From NCBI RefSeq assembly GCF_040196175.1, contig NZ_JBEFNF010000005.1, forward strand, positions 170,163 through 234,162: a stretch of 64,000 bases of DNA. The letters are read 5' to 3'. Shown piece by piece: positions 18,511 through 27,136 of this stretch. The translations under genes were made by a program, and so were the position numbers. Position 1 is the first letter of the stretch. Each line of letters starts with the position of its first letter. Under the pieces are notes generated by a model. That model was given only the letters and a program-made list of their open reading frames with translations. It searched no databases and was not told the DNA's origin. This DNA is from Halospina sp040196175 (GTDB lineage Bacteria; Pseudomonadota; Gammaproteobacteria; Pseudomonadales; Oleiphilaceae).

Positions 18511-19644
18511 TTGATCAAAGCCACTGATACCCGATACATGGCAATGGCTCTGCAGCTTGCCGAGCGCGGGCTATACAGTGCGCACCCCAACCCGAGGGTA
18601 GGGTGTGTGGTGGTCAACGAGGGCGAAGTGGTTGGCACCGGCTGGCACCAGAAGGCTGGGGAGGCACACGCGGAAGTGAACGCGCTGGCGGCTGCGGGTG
18701 AGCGGGCACGGGGCGCTACCGCCTATGTGACTCTGGAGCCCTGCAGCCACCACGGTCGGACGCCGCCCTGTGCCCAGGCGCTGGTGGATGCGGGTATTGC
18801 GCGGACGGTGATCGCTACCGGTGATCCGAATCCAGCGGTTGCGGGCCGAGGTCTGGCTCTGTTGCGGGCTGCGGGCGTCGAAACAGACAGTGGTGTACTG
18901 GCTGAACCCGCTTGGCAACTCAACGCGGGGTTCCTGCGGCGGATGGCCGGGGGAGCGCCCTGGGTACGGCTCAAGCTGGCCGCCAGCCTTGATGGGCGCA
19001 CCGCCATGGCCTCTGGTGAAAGTCAGTGGATTACAGGGTCTGATGCCCGCAGGGATGTCCAGCGGTTGCGGGCGCGTTCCGGCGCGATCATGACGGGGTC
19101 CGGCACGGTCAGTGCCGATGACCCGTCATTGACCGTGCGCGCCTTTGAAATGGGTGAAACAGGGGGTAAGGCACTTCCGCCTGAGCAACCGCTGCGGGTG
19201 GTTCTGGATCCCTGCCTGGGAACGGACCCTGGTGCCCGTGTTATTCAGGGCGAGGGCGAGTGCCTGCTTGTGAGCACGCCGGCAGCCGTGGACGAAGGCC
19301 GTGCCGCACGTTTGCGGGAACACGGCGCCGAGGTGGTAACCGTGGCGCCGGACAGCCGTGGTCGTCCAGCTCTGCGTGCTGTTGTTGAGCTGCTGGCGGC
19401 ACGCGGCATCAACGATGTGCTTATTGAGGCTGGCGCCACGCTGGCGGGTGCGGCTCTGGAAGCGCAAGTGATCGACGAGCTCTGGCTGTATCAGGCACCA
19501 ACGATACTGGGCAGCCGGGCGAGACCCATGGCGGAGCTGGCGCTGGATCAGATGGCGCAGCAGCACCGTATGGCGGTATGGGAGCGGCGGGTGGTCGGCG
19601 CGGATCAGAGACTGATCCTGAAACCGGCGGCGCATGCCCATTAA
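18511..19644 (+). CDS. ribD: Bifunctional riboflavin deaminase/reductase RibD
   Basis: A 377-residue enzyme for the second and third steps after GTP opening in riboflavin synthesis. The N-terminal cytidine-deaminase-like domain (about 1-145) has zinc ligands in HAEVNAL and PCSHHGRTPPCAQAL. The C-terminal reductase domain (about 150-370) has WVRLKLAASLDGRTAM and the late motif VLIEAGATLAGAAL. The start is uncertain: TTG at 18511 gives the usual N-terminal length, while ATG at 18538 is an alternative. It heads the ribD-ribBX-ribH-nusB series; ribE is not between ribD and ribBX as it often is. Confidence 0.95.
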   Translation: MIKATDTRYMAMALQLAERGLYSAHPNPRVGCVVVNEGEVVGTGWHQKAGEAHAEVNALAAAGERARGATAYVTLEPCSHHGRTPPCAQALVDAGIARTVIATGDPNPAVAGRGLALLRAAGVETDSGVLAEPAWQLNAGFLRRMAGGAPWVRLKLAASLDGRTAMASGESQWITGSDARRDVQRLRARSGAIMTGSGTVSADDPSLTVRAFEMGETGGKALPPEQPLRVVLDPCLGTDPGARVIQGEGECLLVSTPAAVDEGRAARLREHGAEVVTVAPDSRGRPALRAVVELLAARGINDVLIEAGATLAGAALEAQVIDELWLYQAPTILGSRARPMAELALDQMAQQHRMAVWERRVVGADQRLILKPAAHAH

Positions 19645-19666
19645 GTGACGGCGAACAGGGTGCAGA

Positions 19667-20803
19667 ATGGCACTGAACAGTATTGACGAAATCCTTCAGG
19701 ACATCCGGCAGGGCCGGATGGTCATTCTGATGGACGACGAGGACCGGGAGAATGAGGGCGATGTGATCATGGCTGCGGAGTGCGTCCAGCCGGAACACAT
19801 CACCTTCATGGCCACCGAGGCGCGCGGGTTGATCTGCATGCCCATGGCCCGCGAGCGCTGTGAGCGCCTGAACCTGCCTCTGATGGTCCAGCGCAACAGT
19901 TCCGGGTACGGTACCAAGTTCACCGTCTCCATTGAGGCGGCGAAGGGCGTGACCACGGGCATCTCGGCGGCTGATCGGGCACGCACTGTGCAGGTCGCAG
20001 CGGGTCGGGGCGCGCAAGCGCAAGACATTGTGAGCCCCGGGCATATATTTCCCCTGATGGCCCAGCCTGGTGGGGTGCTATCGCGTGCCGGGCATACGGA
20101 AGCGGCCTGTGACCTTGCAGGCATGGCGGGGCTCGAATCCGCCGGCGTGATCTGTGAGGTCATGAATGACGATGGCACTATGGCGCGCCGCCCCGAGCTG
20201 GAAGCGTTTGCGCAGCGCCACGATCTGAAGATCGGCACCATTGCGGACCTGATTCATTACCGCACCATGAACGAGCGGACCGTGGAGTGCGTGGATCATT
20301 ACGAGATGACCACAGAATACGGGGAATTCCGACTGCATACCTACCGTGATTCCATTCAGGGTGAGACCCACCTGGCGCTGACCATGGGCGAGATCGACCC
20401 GCAGGAGCCGACCCTGGTCCGGGTTCATATAACGGACACGCTGCGCGACCTGCTGCATGCCAACTATCCGGGATCACCACGCTGGCCTCTGCACGCAGCA
20501 ATGCGCAAGGTAGCGACAGAGGGCTCTGGTGTGATTGTGCTGCTCAATAACGGCCGCGACAGCTACGCGCTGGAGGAGCGCATCCGGGGGTTCTTTGAGG
20601 CCCTTTCCAGTGGCCAGGGTTCGCCGGATGCCTCGGGCAGCTCCGGTGTCTACCTGACAGTGGGCACCGGCTCCCAGATCCTGAGGGATCTGGGTGTCAG
20701 TCGGATGCGGCTGCTGAGTGCGCCCATCAAGTTCTCGGGAATTTCCGGCTTCGATCTGGAGGTTGTTGAGTACCTGCCCTACCATGACGGGAATGACCAA
20801 TAA
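19667..20803 (+). CDS. ribBA: 3,4-dihydroxy-2-butanone-4-phosphate synthase with a RibA-like domain (RibBX)
   Basis: A 378-residue protein. Residues about 1-205 are RibB: the acidic site DDEDRENEGD and the HTEAACDLA motif are intact, so ribulose-5-phosphate conversion is expected. Residues about 210-375 resemble GTP cyclohydrolase II, but the three-cysteine zinc site and GTP-binding residues are missing (no CxSECxTGD-type motif), so RibA activity is not expected. Such RibBX proteins are described from Shewanella and other Proteobacteria. An authentic ribA must then lie elsewhere. It sits between ribD and ribH. Confidence 0.92.
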   Translation: MALNSIDEILQDIRQGRMVILMDDEDRENEGDVIMAAECVQPEHITFMATEARGLICMPMARERCERLNLPLMVQRNSSGYGTKFTVSIEAAKGVTTGISAADRARTVQVAAGRGAQAQDIVSPGHIFPLMAQPGGVLSRAGHTEAACDLAGMAGLESAGVICEVMNDDGTMARRPELEAFAQRHDLKIGTIADLIHYRTMNERTVECVDHYEMTTEYGEFRLHTYRDSIQGETHLALTMGEIDPQEPTLVRVHITDTLRDLLHANYPGSPRWPLHAAMRKVATEGSGVIVLLNNGRDSYALEERIRGFFEALSSGQGSPDASGSSGVYLTVGTGSQILRDLGVSRMRLLSAPIKFSGISGFDLEVVEYLPYHDGNDQ

Positions 20804-20829
20804 CGGCTATTGCCGGTACGGAGACAGTA

Positions 20830-21309
20830 ATGACAGACATAAAGACCATTGAAGGGGACTTCATCGACTGCCGTGGCGATTACGCGCTGGTGGTGGGTCG
20901 CTTCAACGGGTTTGTGGTTGAAAGCCTCGTGGAGGCCGCCACCGATACGCTGGTCCGACACGGGATCAGCCGGGAGAGTATCACCATCTACCGCGTCCCG
21001 GGCGCATACGAGATCCCGGTGACCGCCCAGAAAGTCGCGCGCAGCGGGCGCCATGACGCGGTGATCGCGTTGGGCGCGGTGATCCGCGGCGGGACGCCGC
21101 ATTTCGACTACGTGGCCGGTGAGAGCTCTTCCGGAGTGGGCAGCGTCGCTCTGGATACCGGACTCCCGGTCATCTTCGGCGTGCTGACGCTGGATACCAT
21201 TGAACAGGCCATTGAGCGGGCCGGAACCAAAGCCGGCAACAAGGGCGCCGACGCCGCCATGACGGCGCTGGAAATGGTCAGCCTGTTCCGGAGGATTGAC
21301 GCGCAATGA
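20830..21309 (+). CDS. ribH: 6,7-dimethyl-8-ribityllumazine synthase
   Basis: A 159-residue enzyme that condenses the RibB and RibD products into lumazine, forming pentamers or capsids in the cytoplasm. Family segments include VGRFNGFVVESLVEAA, YRVPGAYEIPV, ALGAVIRGGTPHFDYVAGE with the catalytic His, and FGVLTLDTIEQAIERAGTKA. Length is standard. The stop overlaps nusB (ATGA), so the two are translationally coupled. Confidence 0.97.
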   Translation: MTDIKTIEGDFIDCRGDYALVVGRFNGFVVESLVEAATDTLVRHGISRESITIYRVPGAYEIPVTAQKVARSGRHDAVIALGAVIRGGTPHFDYVAGESSSGVGSVALDTGLPVIFGVLTLDTIEQAIERAGTKAGNKGADAAMTALEMVSLFRRIDAQ

Positions 21310-21779
21310 GTGAAGGCGGTGAGCCAGAGAACAACCAGGGCAAATCACGCCCGGCGGACCGCCGCAAGGCGCGTTCGCTGGCGCTGCAGGCCCTGTATCA
21401 GCGCCACTTTTCCAACAGCCCGATCAGCCAGATCGAAGCCGAGTTTGTGACCGATAACGACATGGAAAAGATTGATGGCGCCTACTTCCGGGCACTGCTG
21501 CAGGGCGTGGACCGCTCCCGAAGTGAGCTCGACCGCCAGTTCGAGCAGCTGCTGGATCGGCCGGTTAGTGAGCTTGATCCCATTGAGCTTGCCATCCTGC
21601 GTATCGGAACCTTCGAGCTGATGAACCGCGCTGATGTGCCTTACCGAGTGGTGGTCAACGAGGGTATTGAACTGGCCAAGCGCTTTGGCGGTACCGATGG
21701 CCATAAGTACATCAACAGCATTCTGGATCGTCTCTGTCCGCGTCTGCGTCCCGCGGAAACGCGCTCGCGGCACGCCTGA
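21306..21779 (+). CDS. nusB: Transcription antitermination protein NusB
   Basis: A 157-residue all-helical RNA-binding protein that with NusE binds boxA in rRNA leaders. Family features are RRKARSLALQALYQ near the N-terminus and ELDPIELAILRIGTFEL, VPYRVVVNEGIELAKRFGG and HKYINSILDRL in the C-terminal half. The start overlaps the ribH stop, and thiL begins 14 bases after the end, as in E. coli. Confidence 0.96.
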   Translation: MSEGGEPENNQGKSRPADRRKARSLALQALYQRHFSNSPISQIEAEFVTDNDMEKIDGAYFRALLQGVDRSRSELDRQFEQLLDRPVSELDPIELAILRIGTFELMNRADVPYRVVVNEGIELAKRFGGTDGHKYINSILDRLCPRLRPAETRSRHA

Positions 21780-21793
21780 ACGCGCTTGCCTCC

Positions 21794-22756
21794 ATGGATG
21801 AATTCAGCCTGATCGACCGCTTCTGGAAGCCTCTTGGGGATGCGATTACCCGCAGCGAGGTGATCGAGGGCATCGGCAATGACGGCGCCGTGGTGCGCTG
21901 TCCGCCGGGGCAGAATCAGGTTGTGACCATGGATACCCTGCTTGAGGGCGTTCACTTTCCCCGCAATATGCCGCCCCACGCCCTGGGGTGGCGCGCTCTG
22001 GCGGTGAATCTCAGTGATCTTGCCGCCATGGGGGCTGAGCCCCTGTGCTTTACCCTTTCTGTTACGTTGCCCGAGGCCAGCGAATCCTGGCTGGCTGCTT
22101 TCGCGGATGGCATAGGAGCGTTGGCGGTCCAGGAAAATATCCAGCTGGTGGGCGGCGATACCACGCGCGGGCCGTTAAGCATCACGATCCAGGCTCAGGG
22201 GCTGTTGCCCGATGGCTCAGCCGTTCGCCGGGGAAGCGCTCAGGTTGGAGACCGCATCTGTGTCAGCGGTACGCTCGGCGAGGCGGGAGAAGCGCTCAAC
22301 TGGCTGGACGCTGCGGATGCGCCGGCGCCCGCCGTATCCGCGATGCTTGAACGCTACCGGTATCCGCAACCCCGGCTGGCACTGGGGCAGTGGTTGCGTG
22401 AGGCAGGTGCTTGCGCCGTGGACGTGAGTGATGGCCTGCTGGCCGATCTAGGGCATCTGTTGGTTGATCGCGGGGCCTGTGTGGACTGGCAGGCGCTGCC
22501 CGTTTCCCCGGAATTGGTGAGCTTGCGTGGTGCGGACGGTGCGCGGAGGCTGGCTGCCTCCGCCGGGGATGATTATGAACTGCTCTATACCTGGCCCTTG
22601 GATGCGCCAGCCCCTTCAGGCCCCAACGGCGGCACACTGCCTCAGACGGTGATCGGGACCGTAACGCAAGAGGCCGGCGTGACACTCCTGGGGCCTGATG
22701 GCAGGATCAACATTGCAGAGCAGGGCTACACCCATTTCGGGGCGCATCATGGCTGA
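21794..22756 (+). CDS. thiL: Thiamine-monophosphate kinase
   Basis: A 320-residue kinase that makes thiamine diphosphate from the monophosphate with ATP. The N-terminus MDEFSLIDRFW is typical. The PurM-like fold shows GNDGAVVRCPPGQNQVVTMDTLLEGVHF, LSDLAAMGAEP, LVGGDTTRGPL and DVSDGLLADLGHLL, which hold the metal-binding aspartates. It overlaps pgpA by eight bases. Confidence 0.96.
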   Translation: MDEFSLIDRFWKPLGDAITRSEVIEGIGNDGAVVRCPPGQNQVVTMDTLLEGVHFPRNMPPHALGWRALAVNLSDLAAMGAEPLCFTLSVTLPEASESWLAAFADGIGALAVQENIQLVGGDTTRGPLSITIQAQGLLPDGSAVRRGSAQVGDRICVSGTLGEAGEALNWLDAADAPAPAVSAMLERYRYPQPRLALGQWLREAGACAVDVSDGLLADLGHLLVDRGACVDWQALPVSPELVSLRGADGARRLAASAGDDYELLYTWPLDAPAPSGPNGGTLPQTVIGTVTQEAGVTLLGPDGRINIAEQGYTHFGAHHG

Positions 22757-23231
22757 GAGTGCAATGAACCCACGGACACTGCTGCGGGACCCCGGGCACT
22801 GCCTCGCGCTGGGGCTGGGATCCGGCTGCATTCGCCGGGCTCCGGGCACCTGGGGTACGCTGGCGGGTCTGCTGCTGTACTCGCTGATCGTCTGGCTGCC
22901 GGCCCCTGTCTACCTCGCTCTGCTGGTTGCCGCCTTCGTGGCGGGTGTTCAGCTGTGTGCCCGCACGGCAAAAGCGCTGGGCGTGCATGATCATCCGGGG
23001 ATAGTCTGGGATGAATTCGTGGGCATATGGCTGGCACTGGCGCTGCAACCGACCGGGGCTTTCTGGCTGCTGTTCGCCTTCCTCGCTTTCCGTTTTTTCG
23101 ACATCATCAAACCCTGGCCCATCGGCTGGTTGGACCGGCGCATGCCGGGAGGCCTTGGCATCATGATCGACGACGTGGTGGCTGGTGCCTATGCACTGGT
23201 GCTGATGGCTCTGCTCCAGTGGGGGGTCTGA
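22749..23231 (+). CDS. pgpA: Phosphatidylglycerophosphatase A
   Basis: A 160-residue membrane protein that removes phosphate from phosphatidylglycerophosphate. The ATG at 22749, inside the end of thiL, gives the family's normal length; an upstream ATG would add a non-homologous stretch. The motifs SGCIRRAPGTWGTLAG, HDHPGIVWDEFVGIW and RFFDIIKPWPIGWLDRR and about four hydrophobic segments identify it. The nusB-thiL-pgpA order is standard for the class. Confidence 0.95.
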   Translation: MAESAMNPRTLLRDPGHCLALGLGSGCIRRAPGTWGTLAGLLLYSLIVWLPAPVYLALLVAAFVAGVQLCARTAKALGVHDHPGIVWDEFVGIWLALALQPTGAFWLLFAFLAFRFFDIIKPWPIGWLDRRMPGGLGIMIDDVVAGAYALVLMALLQWGV

Positions 23232-23240
23232 ACCACTGCG

Positions 23241-23453
23241 TCAGTGTCGCGCCTCATCGCGCTGCTCGGGAAGCATCTGGACGACGTTGAGAAAGCGGCG
23301 CAGACCCACTTCAGCGCGTTCACGGGTGGCATAGGGGCCGCTGTCGAAGCCTTCCCGAGTGGTGAAGTACCAACGGTTTCCCACGCAGAAAAAGCGGCTG
23401 CTGCGGAATGGAATGGGGATGCGCTCTTCTCCCACCCTGGCTTTAGGCTCCAT
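23241..23453 (-). CDS. Small conserved protein (DUF6316-like)
   Basis: A 70-residue protein starting MEPKARVGEE, with AAAGGGGG five bases before the ATG at 23453. The core FFCVGNRWYFTTREGFDSGPYATRERAE resembles a short gammaproteobacterial family that I recall as DUF6316; the name is from memory. Function is unknown. It converges on pgpA with a nine-base gap. The 160 bases upstream are AT-rich with promoter-like elements on the minus strand (TTGTCA and TATACT, spacing loose). Confidence 0.6.
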   Translation of the reverse strand: MEPKARVGEERIPIPFRSSRFFCVGNRWYFTTREGFDSGPYATRERAEVGLRRFLNVVQMLPEQRDEARH

Positions 23454-23615
23454 GGTTGCCCCCTTTAATACCATGCGATGTGGTTTGTTATTCTCGGATG
23501 TCTTTATTGGATAGTCATTAAACAATCCGTGTTGCAGTATAGACAGATTTTGACCCGGTTTGACAATCCGTCAGAGACCCGGATTTGTAGCGCGACTCTG
23601 ATCGGCTTAATGACG

Positions 23616-25049
23616 TCAGCTTACCGCTGGATTGTCAGTTCCGGCTATGGCGCTGGCTTCAATTGCCTCAACAGCGGTTTCCATCAGTTCCGCGAGCTGC
23701 TCGCCGTCCGGAACCAGGTCTGGACAGGTCGTCAGATTGAGGTGAATAGCGCCGGCGTAACTCAACGCCAGGATTGCCAGGCCGGCGCCGTGGAACAGAG
23801 GCGCGGAGTTGACCTGATGAACCAGCCGTGCGCCCTTGAGATACAGCGGCACCTGGGGACCGGGCACATTGGTGATGGGCAGGTTGAATGCTGGCTGGTA
23901 GTGCTGGGCCAGATGGAATTCACTGTAGAGCCGCGTGGAGAGGGCAACCAGCGTTGAAGGCAGACGTTCGGTCAGGCGGTCCGCGGCAATGGCTTCCCCG
24001 TAGTTCTCCGAGGTCCGCGTGTTATCCCGGATGAGGGCGACCCGGCGGGCGGGATCCGGTTCCTCAGTGGCCAGGTTCACCAGCATGGCTGACATCTGGT
24101 TGCCCATTGGCTGGCGCAGGCTGCGCGAACGTACTGAGACCGGCGTCAGCGCTACCAGGCTGTCTTCCGGTTGAATGCCATGGCCCGTCATGTAGCGTTT
24201 CAACGCTTCCGCACAGATCCCGAGCACCAGGTCATTGAGGCTGATGTCCGGGCCGATGGCGCCTTTCAGGGTTTTCAGCCGGGACAGGTCAAATGAAGTG
24301 CTGTTGAGGCGCCGGCGTGTCGTGAGGTTGCGATTGAAGGGGGTGCGTGGCGCGCTCAGAACATTTTTCGGGGTCCGGATTCGGCCGATGGGGTGTTCCA
24401 TGAAGTCGCGCAGTGCCGCTGTCATGGTTGACTGGGTGAGGCTGAGGAACTGGAACGGCTTGCGCAGCAGATTCAGTGATGCGCGCGTCAGCAGCTGCTC
24501 CGGTCGCGGTACGGGTTCCGGCTGCCATGCCGGTGGCCGCGTCTTGGTGGGCGTGTCCGGGGTGTATTCGAGCAGCTTACCCATGACTTCCTCGCCGCTG
24601 AAGGCGTCTACGGCGGCATGATGCACGCGCACCACCAGCGCAAAGCCATCCGCGGGAAGCAGGGTGTCCGGACCAAACCCTTCCACCCAGGTGACATGCC
24701 AGAGTGGGCGTGTGCGGGGCAGGGGGGTGGCCAGTCGATCCTCTGTCAGGGCCATGAGTGCGGCGTGGTCACCGCCCTCCAGATTTACTGATTCAATATG
24801 GCGCTCAATGGCGAAATCCGGGTCGTCAATCCAGTAGGGGCGGTCCAAGTTAAAGGGCAGGTGCATCAGTTTCTGGCGGAAAAAACCCGCGAGGTGCAGG
24901 CGGTGGTTCAGGTAGTCCCGGAAGTCATCGAACGTCAGCGCCTTCTCCCGTTCCGCGGCATCGAAGATGTAGAGACCGCCGATGTGCATGGGTGTGGTCT
25001 CGGATTCGAGGAAAAGAAAGGACGCGTCCAGTTCGTTCAGTTGATGCAT
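23616..25049 (-). CDS. Wax ester synthase / diacylglycerol acyltransferase (WS/DGAT)
   Basis: A 477-residue acyltransferase that would form storage wax esters or triacylglycerols from acyl-CoA. The start at 25049 gives the family's characteristic opening MHQLNELDASFLFLESETTPMHIGG. The catalytic segment is VVRVHHAAVDAFSG; the canonical motif is HHxxxDG, so the last Gly is Ala here while both His and the Asp remain. NQMSAMLVNLATEEPDP, NLPITNVPGPQVPLYLKGA and the C-terminal ILALSYAGAIHLNL are also typical. It is followed by a LysR gene on the same strand 40 bases upstream, with no evident functional link. Confidence 0.88.
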   Translation of the reverse strand: MHQLNELDASFLFLESETTPMHIGGLYIFDAAEREKALTFDDFRDYLNHRLHLAGFFRQKLMHLPFNLDRPYWIDDPDFAIERHIESVNLEGGDHAALMALTEDRLATPLPRTRPLWHVTWVEGFGPDTLLPADGFALVVRVHHAAVDAFSGEEVMGKLLEYTPDTPTKTRPPAWQPEPVPRPEQLLTRASLNLLRKPFQFLSLTQSTMTAALRDFMEHPIGRIRTPKNVLSAPRTPFNRNLTTRRRLNSTSFDLSRLKTLKGAIGPDISLNDLVLGICAEALKRYMTGHGIQPEDSLVALTPVSVRSRSLRQPMGNQMSAMLVNLATEEPDPARRVALIRDNTRTSENYGEAIAADRLTERLPSTLVALSTRLYSEFHLAQHYQPAFNLPITNVPGPQVPLYLKGARLVHQVNSAPLFHGAGLAILALSYAGAIHLNLTTCPDLVPDGEQLAELMETAVEAIEASAIAGTDNPAVS

Positions 25050-25089
25050 CAGGGAAATCCGCTTTGCTCCGTGATGGATGATCTTCGTC

Positions 25090-26004
25090 TCAGACCGGGG
25101 TGAGCCAGGGGCTGAAATAGTCCGGTTGGGAAAGATGATCCCAGAACCAGTTGATGGCCTTGCCCTGATCCCCACGCCGGCGGGCCATGCAAAGTATCAC
25201 CGGAGGGCGCCTGGTGGCTACGTCCAGTGCCACGAGTTCGCCGGATGCCAGGGCCGGCTCCACCTGAGGGCGCGGCAGCCAGCCAACGCCCATGCCGGCT
25301 TTCTGGGCCTCGATCTTGTGGGCCATGCTGGAGACCGTAAGAGTGCGCTGGCGGGCAAAGATGCCCGCCGAACCGGCCGGCAGCTGGCGGGAACTGTCCG
25401 CCGCCACAACCGCGGGCCAGGCGCTCAGGGTCTCCTCGGAGAGGGGGCCCGTTTCGGCCGCCAGTGGGTGATTGTGGGCGACGGCATAGACAAAGGGCAC
25501 CTGGCCGATATCCCGGTGCTCGAAATCCCCTGGGGGCTGGATTTCGCTGGTGGCCCCGGCAATGAGGTCCGCCCTGCCCGTGTGGAGGGCATCCCAGGGG
25601 CCGTTGAATACTTCATCGAGCAGGTGAATTTCTACCGGAACCCCAAGCTCGTTGAATGCACTGACCGCCGGGAACAGAGCTGCCACTGGAAGTAGTGCAT
25701 TCACGGCAATGGTTACACTCGCCTCCCAGCCTTCGGCTACGCGTCGAGTGGTGCGCGCCAGTGTGTTGGCGGCCTCCAGAAGCTGCCGGCCTTCTTCCAG
25801 CAGGTAGTGACCGGCGTTGGTCAGGGTTGCGCGGTGGCCGGAACGGTCAAACAGGAGCACATCCAGATCTTCCTCCAGCTTGTGCACCGTGTAACTGATC
25901 GCGGACGGCACCCGGTGCATTTCCTCGGCGGCAGCAGCAAAGCTGCCCTTGCGGGCGATGGCGTCGAGGACGCGCAGGGCGTCAATGGTGATGGGAAATG
26001 CCAT
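25090..26004 (-). CDS. LysR-family transcriptional regulator (YhaJ-like)
   Basis: A 304-residue regulator. The N-terminal winged helix-turn-helix is clear (LRVLDAIARKGSFAAAAEEMHRVPSAISYTVHKLEEDL), followed by a periplasmic-binding-protein-like effector domain (about 90-300). ATG at 26004 is preferred to a TTG six bases upstream. It is divergent from a YqjG-type quinone reductase, and in E. coli yhaJ also lies close to yqjG, so a YhaJ-like role in sensing aromatic or quinone compounds is a reasonable inference. An inverted repeat in the shared promoter region may be its operator. Confidence 0.85.
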   Translation of the reverse strand: MAFPITIDALRVLDAIARKGSFAAAAEEMHRVPSAISYTVHKLEEDLDVLLFDRSGHRATLTNAGHYLLEEGRQLLEAANTLARTTRRVAEGWEASVTIAVNALLPVAALFPAVSAFNELGVPVEIHLLDEVFNGPWDALHTGRADLIAGATSEIQPPGDFEHRDIGQVPFVYAVAHNHPLAAETGPLSEETLSAWPAVVAADSSRQLPAGSAGIFARQRTLTVSSMAHKIEAQKAGMGVGWLPRPQVEPALASGELVALDVATRRPPVILCMARRRGDQGKAINWFWDHLSQPDYFSPWLTPV

Positions 26005-26027
26005 GGTCAAAAATACTGAAAGGGTTG

Positions 26028-26074
26028 GCCAGATTTAATTGGTTGTCGCGAATGCCATTCTAACGCAATCTGGC
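26028..26074. promoter_or_regulatory. Inverted repeat in the divergent LysR/YqjG promoter region
   Basis: GCCAGATT at 26028-26035 recurs as AATCTGGC at 26067-26074. The arms flank the 31-base centre of the intergenic region between the LysR gene and its target. LysR proteins bind pairs of sites in this setting. The arm spacing is larger than a single T-N11-A box, so it may reflect two half-sites. Confidence 0.35.
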
Positions 26075-26119
26075 TATAGACGTATTCATTGCCTGAGTTT
26101 TATGAGAGGAGAAAGCGCT

Positions 26120-27136
26120 ATGGGCCTGTTGATCAATGGGGAGTGGCATGACCAGTGGTACGACACCGCCAAGAGCGGGGGTGCCTTTGTGCGCGAGAGC
26201 GCCCAGTTCCGCAACTGGGTAACACCGGACGGCAGTGCCGGACCCACGGGCGAGGCTGGCTTTGCGGCAGAACCCGGGCGCTATCACCTCTATGTGGCAC
26301 TGGCCTGCCCATGGGCGCACCGTACGCTGGTTTTCCGCAGGCTCAAGGGGCTGGAGGACATGATCCCGGTATCCATCGTGCATCCGGACATGCTGGAGAA
26401 CGGCTGGGAGTTCCGGCCTGATGATCACTTCCATCGTGACCATGAAAACGGGGCCCGTTTCATGCATGAGATCTACACCCGGGATACGCCGGACTACACC
26501 GGCCGGGTAACAATCCCGTGCCTGTGGGATACACATCAGCAACGGATCGTGAGCAATGAATCCGCGGATCTGATCCGGATGTTCAACAGCGGTTTTGACG
26601 GCCAGGGTGCACGGCCCCTGGATTTTCATCCTGAGTCGCTGCGAGATGAGATCGACACCGTCAACGAGCGGATCTACAACAGCGTCAACAACGGCGTCTA
26701 CCGGGCGGGCTTCGCCACGGTTCAGGACAAGTACGAGCAGGCGTTCACGGAAGTCTTTGAAGCGCTGGAGTGGCTTGAAAGCCGCTTGGCGCGGCAGCGC
26801 TATCTGGTGGGCAACCGCCTGACCGAGGCGGACTGGCGCCTGTTCACGACCCTGGTGCGCTTTGACGCGGTCTACTACAGCCACTTCAAGTGCAACCGTC
26901 ACCAGCTGCGCGATTTTCCGAATCTGCAGGGCTACCTGAAAGACCTCTACCAGATTCCGGGCGTTTCGGAGACGGTGAACATCGACCAGATCAAGCGCCA
27001 TTACTACCGCAGCCAGAGGACCATCAACCCGACCAAGATCGTGCCGGCGGGGCCGGTGCTTGAGCTGGAACAGGCTCATGACCGGGGTCATCTCGGCCCG
27101 GATTTCCCTGAGGCTTGCGCTGCCGGCTCAGTCTGA
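26120..27136 (+). CDS. yqjG: Glutathionyl-hydroquinone reductase (YqjG/EcmB-type glutathione transferase)
   Basis: A 338-residue Xi-class glutathione transferase that removes glutathione from glutathionyl-hydroquinones. ATG 26120 follows AGAGGAGAAA at good spacing. The opening MGLLINGEWHDQWYDT and FRNWVTPDG are typical; the thioredoxin fold has the catalytic cysteine in ALACPWAHRTLVFRRLKG. The C-terminal helical domain has NRLTEADWRLFTTLVRFD, YYSHFKCN and IPGVSETVNIDQIKRHYY. Divergence from the LysR gene implies regulation by it. The 3' end overlaps the convergent ispB by nine bases. Confidence 0.93.
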   Translation: MGLLINGEWHDQWYDTAKSGGAFVRESAQFRNWVTPDGSAGPTGEAGFAAEPGRYHLYVALACPWAHRTLVFRRLKGLEDMIPVSIVHPDMLENGWEFRPDDHFHRDHENGARFMHEIYTRDTPDYTGRVTIPCLWDTHQQRIVSNESADLIRMFNSGFDGQGARPLDFHPESLRDEIDTVNERIYNSVNNGVYRAGFATVQDKYEQAFTEVFEALEWLESRLARQRYLVGNRLTEADWRLFTTLVRFDAVYYSHFKCNRHQLRDFPNLQGYLKDLYQIPGVSETVNIDQIKRHYYRSQRTINPTKIVPAGPVLELEQAHDRGHLGPDFPEACAAGSV

